Below, in pieces: positions 45,564-56,796 of a stretch of DNA of 64,000 nucleotides. The notes under the pieces are model-generated. The model saw only the letters and a program-made list of their open reading frames with translations. It was not told where the DNA came from and did no database searches. The position numbers were made by a program, and so were the translations under genes. The stretch's first letter is position 1. Each line of letters starts with the position of its first letter. Source of the stretch: Yamagishiella unicocca (taxonomy: Eukaryota > Chlorophyta > Chlorophyceae > Chlamydomonadales > Volvocaceae); NCBI GenBank assembly GCA_003116995.1, contig BDSL01000107.1, positions 186,001-250,000 of the forward strand, written 5' to 3'.

Positions 45564-46882
45564 CCCATTATTGCATAATTTAATCGGCTTTAAGTGTCAA
45601 TGCATCTGCATTCGTGCGGATCGTGGTCGGAAATGAAGGTCGTCATACGTAAGCTGCCCGCAGAAAAGGATGTATGCGGATCGTTAGGTAGGACCGGCGG
45701 CGAGGTTAGGTCCCCAAACCGAACATACATACATACATGTGCCGTTTTATTAGAGTTCCGTCCTACGCCGTCCCTGAAATGGTTAATCAGGGAGGCAGGG
45801 TCGCCAATAAACGGTGCGTCCCTAAATAAACTGGTGTAGGTAGGGTCTCTAAACTGGTCTAGGGTCCCTGTCTGGAGTTTAGGCCCGTCCCAGCGCGCCC
45901 TCCGCCCACCGCCCGCCGCCCACCGCTCGCTATGCGCCCGCGCCCCCGGCCGCCCGCCACCCGGTTTAGGCCGCCCCCCGGTTTAGGCCTAAATCGATCG
46001 TCGTGTGTCCTTAGACCGGCTCGCTCTGGTACCCTAAAAGAACGCTCGCTCGGCAGCCTGCGTGCCTGTGGCCTGACCCGCAGGCTGACCTGCATGGCAC
46101 ATGGAGCACTCTGCTGGCCTTCCCCCAACCGCCTTGTGGACATCTCACTCTCGTCAGCAGACAGCCGAGGCCTCACTCATCATCAGCAGGACGACAGGTG
46201 TCCCTGCTGCACGCCTCCTCATCATGCGATCTCAATATGGGCACCCCCGCTAGCTTGTCCTGGATTTGCCTGTCCTCTCTATCTAGTGCTGTATGTGCTT
46301 TTGGGGGCCGCCGCTGCTGGGTTCAGCCCCGCCCGGCGCAGCTCGCTCTCTTATGGACGTACGTACGTACGTGGACCACTACTCTCTTCTTGTCCAGGGT
46401 TTGCCCTTTCTTTCGGATATATATAGCAATAAAGGAGATAAACTCCACGTGCAATGGCTGGGTTTTTCCATATTTGGACGTGAATGGTGAGCCGCCTAAA
46501 AACACTATACGTATTTGCGATCGACATGCCTTTCACTTCCAGATGAGTGGTAACTTTCTGCTGACCTTCCGTTCCTCTGTGGCCACAACCGATCTGGGCT
46601 GAATACGAGCAGCAGGAAACAAGGAACGCCGCCTGCTGGGAATGCGAATTACTAGTTCGTTCTAGCACTTTAGGTGACACTAATATGGGACGTGCGACCT
46701 CTTCGTCCATTTCTGTTTCGGCCTTCCGAAACTGAGTAACCTCCGTCGCTCAGTACAGTACATACATACAGTCATACCTGACTTGCTTTCAAAACCGAAT
46801 AACCTCAGCAGTACAGTACAGTAACGGACCTCTTCACCTCCAAAACCTCGCTTGGACGGCTTGTGGCGGCTTTTACGTTCCA
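45564..46882. other. Region without a supported gene
   Basis: Includes a CCCGCCGCCCACC-like GC-rich stretch at 45880-45990, short ACAT (45722-45740) and ACGT (46356-46371) runs, and presumably the promoter of the next gene. Confidence 0.4.
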
Positions 46883-48102
46883 ATGTTCGATTTGCAACGC
46901 CGTGTCGGACATCCGCCGGACTTGTCCGTTTGGTCAAAGTCAGACTTAGGCTCGAGATTTTCAGGTAAGAATTTTATTAAATACTCACGACCATCCCTTA
47001 CATCGTTAATCATATTTTTTTCTCCTCCTTTGCGCAAACGGGGCCCAGGAAACGCTGCGCCGAAACCACATAGGCCTCCTATGTTGCAGCACCGTGCATT
47101 TCGCGGCACTTTGGTTCGCGGTGAGATGAATATGCAGGAAACATGATATTTAACCTCTTAAAACCTATTTTACTGGAGCATTATATTGTTTACTGTTATA
47201 TTGCCCAAGGAAATCCAACACTGTTCTGGCTGCGAAAAGAGTGCCTTTGTGATCAGTCCTTATTTACGAACCATAGGACAGCGACGTTTCGGCTCCTGCC
47301 TCCATGCGGTAAGGAGTGATCATGAAGACGAAACGCTGAAAAAGTCCGAAATAGCCTGCATGGGGTCATGGTTGAACAAAGGTCCACGCCGCGCTCGCTC
47401 GCGTAGGTTTTCTCCGAGCAATCTATGTCTTAAAGTAATGTGGACGAAATGCTTCACGCCGCTCACATAGTGCTGACGTCAGCGGAGCGTCGGATCGGCG
47501 AATACTGTAGCACATTTGCGCGCGGCAGTGGGAGCAGCAGTGGGGGAGGCGGCGGGGAAGGTGGGTGCTGGCACACCTACCGCAGCCTGCGCCAGGCGCG
47601 CCAGCGGCTGGAGGCGGAGGCGGGCGCCGAGGCGGTCACGACGGGCCACGCGGGCCCTGCGTGTGGTGACGTGGAGGCCCTGGAGAGACTGGTGCGGGAG
47701 CTGGAATATGTGCCTGTTGAGGACATGTGCAGGGTGTTGGCGGCCAATGAGCGGCTGCTGGGGTCTCTGGCGGGGCAGCGGGCAAGGCCGGGGGCGGTTG
47801 GGAGTGTGGAGCTGACCGACGGGGCGGATTTGGAGCAGCTGAAAGAGGGGGTGGCCGGCGGCAGTGCAGGCAGCGGCGCCGCGTTACCGTGGTCAACGGC
47901 CTCGAGCGGCGCCAGGCGGCGGCGGTGTTTGCTGGCCTGGGGGGCGCACGGGACACAACAGCTGACCGTAACAACCCGCAACAGGTCGTGCCGATCCCCG
48001 CGCTCGAAACGCCCATGCGCTTGCGGATTCAACACTACTCCGGTCGTCATCGGTGCGCGGTGCCTGGCCTGTCACACGGTACGCTCCGGGACCCTTCAGT
48101 AA
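46883..48102 (+). CDS. Unknown gene, exon structure unresolved
   Basis: A first exon at 46883-46964 (MFDLQRRVGHPPDLSVW) ends at a GTAAGA donor. Plausible internal exons lie at about 47091-47120 and 47254-47310 (PYLRTIGQRRFGSCLHA). The last large open stretch runs from about 47440 (DEMLHAAHIVLTSAERRIG) to beyond 47850, with a long helix-prone, Gly-interrupted body (LRQARQRLEAEAG and LERLVRELEYVP). From about 47880 the protein-like signal moves to another frame (VVNGLERRQAAAVFAGLGG), so a small intron or a sequence error is likely there. No family recognised. It converges on TTI1. Confidence 0.4.
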
Positions 48103-48206
48103 CGCAACGAATAAACGCAACGACATCTTTCAGTACGCAAAAACATCCCGCGTACCCTTCCTCCTCCGCACACGATGCGGTTCCACATAGTCCAGCGGAT
48201 GCTCAT

Positions 48207-48211
48207 TTACA
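48207..48211 (-). terminator. Polyadenylation signal TGTAA (reverse) of TTI1
   Basis: TTACA on the plus strand, i.e. TGTAA on the minus strand, about 100 bases after the TTI1 stop. Confidence 0.45.
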
Positions 48212-48309
48212 CGTTCGCCTTGTAGCAGTGAACGACGCCTTTTCGCCAACCCAAATTCCTCCTGCAGGGAAGCCACGCAGCGCGGGGCCGCACATTCTCC
48301 TCACCCGCC

Positions 48310-51300
48310 TCAGGCGTCCGCCACCACATCCAGCAGCGGCACGTCGGTCCTGTGCCACGGCGCCTCGTAGTCCGCCACCACCACCGCCAGCAGCGACTGT
48401 GCGCGGGGCCCGCAGTCAGCCGCGAGGCCAACCGTGACGGGCCACCGCTGGCTGGAGCCCGCGGCGCCGCCGCTGTCGCTGCGGCTGCCGTACCTCCCCG
48501 TGGCACCACCCGGCAGCGGCGGCAGCAACGCCCGCAGCGGCGGGAAGTCGGGCCCCGGCGGGGATGGGTTGCGCTCGAAGCAGCCAGCAGCCGGAGCCAC
48601 GGGCTGGTGGTGCTTGTGCTGAGCTGGCATAGGGCCCCCGCGTTGCCCTGTGCCGGTAGGCCTCGCGTCCGTCCCGGGCGGCGCCAGGGAGGGCGGCACG
48701 TTGTACAACGTGTCGTACAGTAACAGCCACACGCCGTCGGGGTCCAGCGCCGCGACGGCCAGCAGTGTGGTCTGCGCGGCCTCGTGCAGCGGCGCGGGGT
48801 GGCTGGAGCCTAGGAAGGGCAGCGCGGCCTGGGAGGGGGAGGGGCCGGGCAGGCGTATCGGGCAGCACACCTGGCTTTGGCTTTCTCGAAGGCGGCGGTT
48901 TACTGGTGAGGGAGGAGGCGGGGGCGACCAGGTATGCCAACTTGCCAAGGGGACGCACGTTCTGGCGCCCTTGCCTGCCCGAGCTCAAACGGGTTGGGCC
49001 CCTCCTCTTCCACACGCGGTGCATTCGGGCTTGCAATGGGCACCATCATTTCGAGTCTAGCGAGTTGAAGAGTTTAGGGTTTTGCAATGGCACCCATACT
49101 TTTACGCTGCGTGCACGCACCTGCGCGACACCCCAGGTCAAACTGCGCACGGCCACCGCGGCGTCCTTGCAGCGGCACACCGCCGCCAGGCAGCCCAGTG
49201 CAGCCACACGTACTCGAGTCACGGCGGCAGGGGCCAGCGCTCCGGCAGAGTCCTCCCCCGCACTGACGATGACGTCGCCCCCAGCGCCGCCTGACAGCGG
49301 CTCCAGGCGGCGACGCGGCGCGCTGCGTGCGGCCTCAGTGCCCAAGCTGAGCAGCCCAGGCGTGTGGGCCGTCCCGTGGGTCAGCAGCCGCTGCAGCACG
49401 GGCCACGCTTCCTGCTGGAAGCGCCTCGCCAGGAATGTCCCGCCTGGGGGAGCCACGATGACGGCGAGGGGAGGAGCAGTCAGTCCTTCAGCGGCGTTTT
49501 GCCGTGTTCCTTGGCATGCCTCCCATCAGCATGCGTGCCAACTACGGTGACCACAAACCAATCGGTTGTCCGTCACGTGAGAAGGTCTCACAGCGCGTCT
49601 AGAGCGCTGCGCCCCGATGGAAGCCCCTTGCAGCTGCGGTGAGGCAACTACCAACTACATGCCCTGCAGCGCTGCGCAGCGCTTCCCTTACCCTCCCCCC
49701 TTACATCGCCCTTCTCACCCATAACGCGCTACACTCCCGTCGCGCCCTACTCGCCCTGTCCGCTCTTCCCCACTTGTTTCTCCCCTCCTCGCAGCTCCCG
49801 TGACCCCCAGCACCCGCTCACCAGCCACAGCCACTAGCTCCGCCGCCGCTGCCAGCCCCCGCTCCACCACCGGCGTCCGTGCATCCCTCAGCGCCGCCAT
49901 CAGCGGACTCCACGCCGCCGCCACCGCCGGCAGAACCTTGGGCGTCTCTGGCCGCACCGGCCGCATGCGCCCCTCTGAGCCGCCGTACTCCTCCACCACC
50001 GCCGCCTCCGCCTCCACCCCTGGCGTTGACGCCGCCAGCGCCGCCAACGCGCTATGCAGCACCTCCGAAGCCGTCACGGCGGCGCGCAGGTCGGACGAGA
50101 GCAGCAGCGGTGTGGCGGCGTCGGCGGCGGCGCCGGCCACCACGGCGGCGGCGTGCAGCCGCCGGAACCGCACCTCGCTATCCTCCAGCTGCCCCGCCGT
50201 CAACGTCAGCAGCGGCCGCCCGCCGCCGGGGCCGCCGGCGGCGGCCCCGTCCTTCCCCCCCTCCCCATCAGCGGACCGCTCCATGAAATACCGCCGTACT
50301 TCCTCGTACCGGCTCTCCGGATCCACCTGTCCCGCAGCGGGCCCTTCGGCCTGCGCAGCGGCGGCGGCCGCCGCCGCCGCCGCCTCCTCCTCCTCGCGCT
50401 CCGCCTCCGCCCTGTCCCGCGTCTCCGCCGCCAGGCGATTGATCTCGGCCACCGCAGTGCGAGACGCCTCCCCGGCTGCCGCCGCCTCGGCTGCGGCTCC
50501 TGCCGCCAGCTCTCGGAGTACCGCCAGGTAGGAGTGGGCGTAGTGCGGCGCCCAGTGGCGCGCCAGGACGGACAGACCCTGCGGGTCACGATCCAGATCC
50601 AACACAGCTCAACCAGACCGTGGTTTTGAGAAACAATCAACATGTGGGGAACACGCTCGCAAGCCGACGCGTGAGTTGCATCCCCAACTGCACAACTGCA
50701 TGATTTGTGCCGTCCATGCACCATGAGGTACGGCAACTGTGTCTGTTGTACGAGGGATCCGAAGAGCCGTGAAGAGCCCGCCGCATCCGCACCTGCAGGG
50801 CGCGCTGCAGCGGCTCCGCCATGAGCGGCAGCAGCTGCGGCGCGACTCCCGCCCGCCGCAGCAGCGCCGCCAGCAGGTGCGGGGCCCGCGGGTGGCTCTG
50901 CAGGTCCCGCAGCCGGGCGCACAGCGCGTCCACCACGTAGTCGGCGTTGGCGCCCAGCAGGGCCGTCAGCGAACCGGAGTAGTCGCAGTGGGCACAGATC
51001 TGGGTGCCCGGGGGGAGGGCAGAGCGCGGGAGGAGGGCCGGCAGGGGTCGTGGAAAACTACGTGGGGGGCAAAATAGACGTCGACGCGACCCGGCAGCTG
51101 TGATGTACTCCCAGAATCGTTTTCTGTAACGCCGGAGCACCAGCTGTAGCCCTTCGAACGCCGGAGCAACAGCCCCTATGCCACGGCCATATTGCCGGCG
51201 CCCGTCCTATTGCAGGCCTGCCTGCAGCCGGCGCCCTTCCTATTGCAGGCCTGCCTGCAGCCGGCGCCCGTCCTATTGCAGGCCTGCCTGCAGCCGGCGC

Positions 51301-54300
51301 CCGTTCTATTGACGTGCGCCGACCGACCGCCGCGCACGTCCCGCACTCACCGACTGCAGCGCTGTGTCTGCCGCCGCCGCAACCGAGGGCGCAGGATCGC
51401 CCAGCAGCTCCAGCAGCGGCATCAGCACCGTCCGTAGCAGCCGCCCCTGGGCCGCGAAGCGGGGCCCCAATGCCCGCGCCGCCGCCCCCACGGCCTCCAT
51501 CACCACCCGCAGCAGCAGCACGTTCTCGCCCAGCTCCTGCACCGTCAGCGGCCGGCGCGGCGCCGCCAGCTCCGGATGTACGACGTCGTCGTACAACAAG
51601 GGCGTGGGCGGCGCCGGTGCGCCGCTGGCTAGGGCGCTGCCGCTGTTGTGGGTCCGTAGCTTGATGATGGCGGGTCTCGTCAGCTCCTGGAGCAGCTCCA
51701 GGAGGACGGCCTCGAATGTGGGGTCGACGGCGGGAAAGGCTGGCGCCGGCAGCGCCGCTGGCTGCCCATCTGCTTCTGCCTGCGGCGCTCCCAGCGGTGG
51801 CACCCAGGCGTTGGATGCACCGATCACCACCTCCGCCGCCACTGAAACCACCGCCGCCGCATCGCACTGCCAGCTGCGGCCCCCCGCTGCCATCGAGGCG
51901 TCGGCCGCCGCCTGCCGCCGATCCCCTCCTTTGTCAACTTCCCCTCCGAGATCATCCGAGGAGCGCCTGCCGCGGCCACTGCCGCCGTCGTCTCCGCCTC
52001 CATCTTCAGCGTGCACCCTGCCGTCCACGCGGCTCCCACGCTCAGCGGCGCGCAGCGAGGCCACCAGCTCGTCCATCAGCCGCCGAAGGGCACTGGCCCC
52101 CGGCCGGCCGCCGGCCGCTTCTGGAGCTGCCGCCGTCGCCGCCGAGGCAGCTGCTGCTGTCGTCGCTGCCTCCAGGTCCGCTGCTCGCGCTAGTCTGCCC
52201 AGACTCTTCGCCACCGCCGCCACCGCCGAGTATGACCGCTGTGACGCCAGGTGCAGGAGCCCCAGCGGCATACGTGGCAGCTCAGCTGCCGCCGCAGCCC
52301 CGCCGGCCATGGCGGCGGCGACAGCAGCAGCAGTAGCAACAGCAGCAGCAGCAGCGGGCCCCGGCGGGCCTGACACCGAGGCTGGGGCCGCGGCGACGAC
52401 TGACGGCGCGTACGCGCCCGCCTCGCCTCTGAGGTGCAGGATGAGGGGCGCAGCGTTTCGGTCGAAGGCAAAGCAGCGGAACAGGCCGGCCAGCAGGTCC
52501 CCGAGCGCCGCGGGCCGCAGCAGCAGCCACTTTGCGGCGCGGGCCGGTCCAGCCACCATCAGCGCCGTGGTGAGGCAGCGCGCCTGCACCACCGCCTCCG
52601 CCTCGCCGACCCGCACGGCTCGCAGCAGGAACCCCGCGGACGCAGCGTCGGCAATCAAGTGCTGGAGCCCCGGCAGGGCCGCCGCCGCCGCCGCCGCCGT
52701 CGGCGACGTCAGCTTCGGCGGCGGAGGCAGCGGAGTTGGAGGGGGCCCCGATTGGCGAGCGTCAGAGGTGGAGGCGGCGCCGCCGGTGCCTGCTGCTGCG
52801 CCCTCCCTCCCGCTGTCCAGCGGCCGCGGTGCTGGGTGCAAGCTCAGGGCTAACTCGGTGCCAGCGGCACCGCGGGCCGGCGACGCAGCGGCGTCCTGGT
52901 CTCGCCCGCCCGCGCCCTCGTCCGAGCCGCCGTACGTCTCGTCCTCATCCAGCTCCAGGGCAGGCGGCTCCAGCAACGCGCTGTCCGACATAAGGCCCTG
53001 CATGAACCGCTCGAACTCGTCCTCCAGGGCCTTGAACTCCGCCGTATGACCCCCGCCGTCGTCCTGGCCGCCGCCGCCGCCCTCGATGGCGACCACGACG
53101 TCCCCCACACCTTCGCCGCCGCTGCTTCCGGACCCACAGCCGCCGCCGTCAGCGCCCACCGCAGACCCCACTCCCGCACCCTGTGTCCCACCCACCACCG
53201 CAGACCCCACTCCCGCACCCGGTGTCCCACCCACCACCGCAGACCCCACTCCCGCACCCTGTGTCCCACCCACCACCGCAGACCCCACTCCCGCACCCTG
53301 TGTCCCACCCACCACCGCAGACCCCACTCCCGCACCCTGTGTCCCACCCACCACCGCAGACCCCACTCCCGCACCCTGTGTCCCACCCACCACCGCAGAC
53401 CCCACTCCCGCACCCGGTGTCCCACCCACCACCGCAGTACCCTTCGCTGTGGCCGCGATGGTGGGTGGCGGCGCGGGCTGCGGCGCGTGGCGCGCCATCC
53501 AGTCCAGGCACGGCGCCGCCACCTGCCGCCACTCGTCCTGCGCTAGGGTGAACAGCAGCCGGAGCAGCAGCGGCTGCGAAGGCGCCAGCGCGCGGCCGCA
53601 GCGGTCCAGAAGCTGAGCGCAGGTGGAGGCCAGCTGGGCACGCACTGCGGGCCGCGGGTGGGCGCACAGCGGCGGCAGGGCGCGGCCCAGCAGGGAATTG
53701 ATGTGGCCGCTAGTCTCCTCGAGCCACGGGCGGGTGCGGTCCACATGGAGGCGACGACGCTGCGGTGGCGGCGGCGGCTCCGCCGCCGCCGCTGGCTGAG
53801 GGCTGGGGGCGGGGATGATGATGCCGGTGGTCGTGGAGGTGGCAGTGGTGGATTGGCTGAGGGCCTTCAGTGCAGAGAGCGCGTCCTCGGCTCGTCGGAT
53901 GTCGGGCGGCGAGGTCAGCAAGGGACTGGCGCCGGCGCCGGTAGTTGTGGTGGTTGTGGCGGTAATAGTGGTGGTGGCGGTGACGAAGGGCGTGGTGCCC
54001 AGGATGGCTGCCGTACTGTCGTCCGAAAGTACGATCGTGGCGGCGTCCCGCAGGCACGCCAGCGCCTGCACGGTGGCGGCGGCGCCGGGTGGGGCGCTGG
54101 GGCCGCTGTGCGACGCGGCGGCGCCTGGGCAGGGCACGACAGGCGGCAACAGATGGCGGGGACAGCAGGGCGGGCACGTTGTGGTATAAGGCAGCGAGTA
54201 ACGGCCTCGCAGGGAGGCGATGTGGGGCCGGTCAAAGGCCAGGCGTCACCACCCTTTCCCGCCACTGCTTACGTCGCCCACCGGCCCACCCACCCGCCGT

Positions 54301-55900
54301 GTAGAGGTGTTTGGACAGGCCGGACACAATGCCCGGCAGGAAGAAGGCCAACGTGTCGGGGTCAGGTAGGGCCGCCACCAGCAGCCCCAAGGAGGTCAGC
54401 GCGGCGGCGCATAGCGGCTTGCTGCCTGCGGGGGCCGGGGGGGGCGCGACAGGTGAAGGAGGGACAGCATCCCATTGACGATGGCGGAGGGGACCTTCGA
54501 CAGGCACCGGCAGGACGTAGGACACTGGCACGACACACGTGGACATACATGTGTGGGAGGGAAGGTGAAGAGCCCAGCAGCGCTCACCTCGGTGCCCCGC
54601 CAGCACCTCCCGCTCCGAAACCTCCAGGCAGCAATGCAGCAAGTAGCCCGCCAGCGAGACCGCCTCCTCGCCACACAGCACCCGCCCGCTGCTGCCCGCC
54701 CCGCCGCCGCGGGCCCCGCTGCTGCGCGCCCCTCGCGCCCCACGCCCCGCAGCGGCGACAGGGTCCTCGGCGGCAGCCGCAGCCGCCAGCGGCGCCAGCG
54801 CAGCCGCCAGACAGCGCTGCAGCGCCAAGTGCGCCTCCTCGGAGGCCTCCTCGCGCGGCAGCTGCAGCAGCGGGGCCAGGTGGTGCAGGGCGGCTAGCTG
54901 GCGGTCTGCGGCGGGTGCGGCGGCGGCAGCAGCAGCCTGGAGGCCTGGGAAGGGCGCCGTGGTGTGGTGTTTGGGGTCGCGGCCCTGGTCGGGGTCGGGG
55001 TCGTGGTCGGGACCCGGGCTGCGCTCCAGCAGGGCCTGGAGCGCACCTGTGGAGGACGAGGGGGGGGATGCGCGTCGAGTTCTGAGGCGTGGGCGAGAGG
55101 GGTGCGCGTGGGGGTGGCCGGGAGCACGTGTGGGATAGGACAGGGCATGGCGGCAAGAAGCCGCTGGGGCGGGATCTCGGGGCAGTAGCAGCAGCAACCA
55201 TAGCGGCCGCAGTAGCCCCCATTCGCCCTCGATGAGCCGCGTGACTTCCGCCTGTACCTCTCCCCGACGCCACCTTTTCGCCGCATGCAGACATAAGCAC
55301 ATGTTCACGAAACCCTTTCCTCCTAGGATTTACTCCTCTCTTTGCGGATTTCACGAAACCCTTTCCTCCTAGGATTTATTCCTCTCTTTGCGGATTTCCT
55401 CTCGCCATCCCCTCACCCAGAAGGGCCTCGAGGACGCGGTCGCTGCGGCACGCTGGGGCGACCATATCCGCCCCTGCGGCGCCTGCCCCGGCACCAGCGG
55501 ACCCAGCTGGGCTGGGCCGCCCGCCTGCCCCGGTGCCCTGCCCAGGCTGAGGCCCCTGGCGGGCAGGTACGACTGAGTCCAACAGTATCATGAGCGGAAA
55601 TGCGACGTAGTCCCAGCAGCCGGCCACTCCGGCCGGCGGCAGGCCTTCAAGCAGCTGCCGCAGCGCCAGGAGCTGGGGCTGCAGCCGCTCGGGCTGGTTT
55701 CGGAGCGCCAGCAGCTGCGTGGTGATTGGGCGAAGGGCCTGGAAGGCGGTCTGGCGCTGCTGCTGGTACGTTTGTTGCTGGGCGAGGGGCGTGCTGAGGC
55801 CGGGCCAGGCGGAGGAGGACTCTGCGGTGCCGGCACCGTCGCCATCACTGGTGGTCATCATACTGCTGGTGAACTGCAGGGCGCCGCTCGGCGGCGACAT
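48310..55900 (-). CDS. TTI1: TELO2-interacting protein 1 homologue (HEAT-repeat protein)
   Basis: The ATG at 55900 opens MSPPSGALQF and the stop is at 48310-48312. Coding blocks, approximate limits, in order: 55900-55417, about 55255-55195, 55048-54595, 54430-54300, 54145-51350, 51005-50790, 50605-49830, 49460-49125 and 48840-48310. TTI1 joins TELO2 and TTI2 in an HSP90-linked co-chaperone complex that stabilises PIKK kinases (mTOR, ATM, ATR). Matches to animal TTI1 are an N-terminal FQALRPITTQLLALRNQPE, a central LLGANADYVVDALCARLRDL (animal LGSNADYLVNG), AAAWSPLMAALRDARTPVVE, and a C-terminal LDPDGVWLLLYDTLYNVP (animal VDPDSTWFLLNELYCP). The body contains long Ala/Gly/Pro-rich inserts and makes the protein larger than the ~1,090-residue human one. 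Exact splice sites are unresolved. Confidence 0.85.
51192..51310. repeat. 33-bp minisatellite in a TTI1 intron
   Basis: Four near-identical copies of CCTATTGCAGGCCTGCCTGC followed by AGCCGGCGCCCGT. They lie between the large central coding block and the next downstream one. Confidence 0.9.
53153..53440. repeat. 39-bp coding minisatellite in TTI1
   Basis: Seven tandem 39-bp units encode VVGGTQGAGVGSA on the minus strand, with Q changed to P in two copies. The unit is a multiple of three, so the frame is kept. The array sits in a low-complexity insert between HEAT-like segments. Confidence 0.95.
55304..55397. repeat. 46-bp tandem duplication in TTI1 intron 1
   Basis: Two adjacent copies starting TTCACGAAACCCTTTCCTCC at 55304 and 55350, with one base difference seen (TTTACTCC versus TTTATTCC). 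Confidence 0.92.
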
Positions 55901-56068
55901 GGTGGCCTAAAGACCACGCTAATGGGCGTCGTGGATTGGCTTGTTTGACTGCTTGTCGTGGGATACGGGTTTCAGTTAAGGCGCGGGGCTATGCTCACGG
56001 ATGTGATGCATGCGGGTGGCCCCCGGGTCCGCAGGCGCCAACGGCCCGCTGGTGTAATTTGCACCTTA

Positions 56069-56446
56069 TCACTTGCCCGAGCCGCAGAGGAACACACCGA
56101 CTGCTACGAAGGAAGTCCCGAGCACCAGGGGGACCACGCGGAACGGCTCTCCCAGCGCCAAGTCCACCAGCGCATTAAATACCAGGCTGCATGCGTTTGC
56201 CGCTGGAACAACAACCGAGATGTCCGCTGAGCCTAGTAGGTAGATGAATAAGCCGCTGCCGCTCTGATTCAGCGCATGGGGCACCAAGAAGGCGGGCGTG
56301 CTGATCCAGATGATCAGTTGACTGATCCAGTCCTTATGTCTTAATTTCTCGATTTTAGACTGCACCGCCTCGGAGCCGCGCTTCACAAATGGGTTGGTGC
56401 TGCCCCACAACAAGCCAACAAGCAAAGCGGCCAGCGCATTGCGCAT
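56069..56446 (-). CDS. TMEM234: TMEM234 homologue, 125 aa, intronless
   Basis: One uninterrupted frame from an ATG at 56446 (MRNALAALLVGLLWGSTNPF) to a stop at 56069. It matches the small multi-pass membrane protein TMEM234 of the drug/metabolite-transporter-like group: an N-terminal LLWGSTNPFVKRGSE (animal ALWGGTQPLLKRAS), a middle LVPHALNQSGSGLFIYLL (animal LMPFLLNQCGSLLYYL), and VVPAANACSLVFNALVDLAL plus GEPF before a last hydrophobic segment. Four hydrophobic segments are visible. Length equals the animal family's (about 125-140 aa). Transport activity is unproven for the family. The lack of introns is unusual beside its intron-rich neighbours. Confidence 0.88.
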   Translation of the reverse strand: MRNALAALLVGLLWGSTNPFVKRGSEAVQSKIEKLRHKDWISQLIIWISTPAFLVPHALNQSGSGLFIYLLGSADISVVVPAANACSLVFNALVDLALGEPFRVVPLVLGTSFVAVGVFLCGSGK

Positions 56447-56796
56447 GTTTTTTTACGGATTGCTCAGGCAAATCGATTAAGCAGCAACATACCTCCCGGC
56501 ACGGACTGTAATGTCCGTACGGCAAGAGCGCATACTGGCGGGAGCCCAATTGGCGTGGCACCGCACACGCGTTCCTAGGGAAGCAGCAACAAGCGCCATC
56601 TACACTATTGACTGCGCTTCCATTCGCCCAGGCTGCTTTTACTTTCTGCCTTTTTTCGTTAGAATGGTGAAAGCCGTCAATACGCAGCTACACTCAACTA
56701 CTCCATCCTCCGTTTGAGCCAACGATGGATTCTGACCACTACTAGGAGCAGGCCGTCGAGGCGGGCCCCTGGTGCAACAGGTGTCTGGCTGCGCGC
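56447..56796. promoter_or_regulatory. Shared upstream region of TMEM234 and the WD40/PIP-box gene
   Basis: A 350-bp interval between two divergent start codons, so it probably holds both promoters. It contains AT-rich stretches (around 56447-56480 and 56636-56665). No specific element could be assigned. Part of it just left of 56797 is open in frame with the WD40 gene and may be coding. Confidence 0.45.

Noticed and set aside
51364..53049. 561-codon plus-strand frame opposite TTI1
   Set aside because: Ala/Ser-rich antisense shadow of the GC-rich TTI1 central exon, with no domain of its own.
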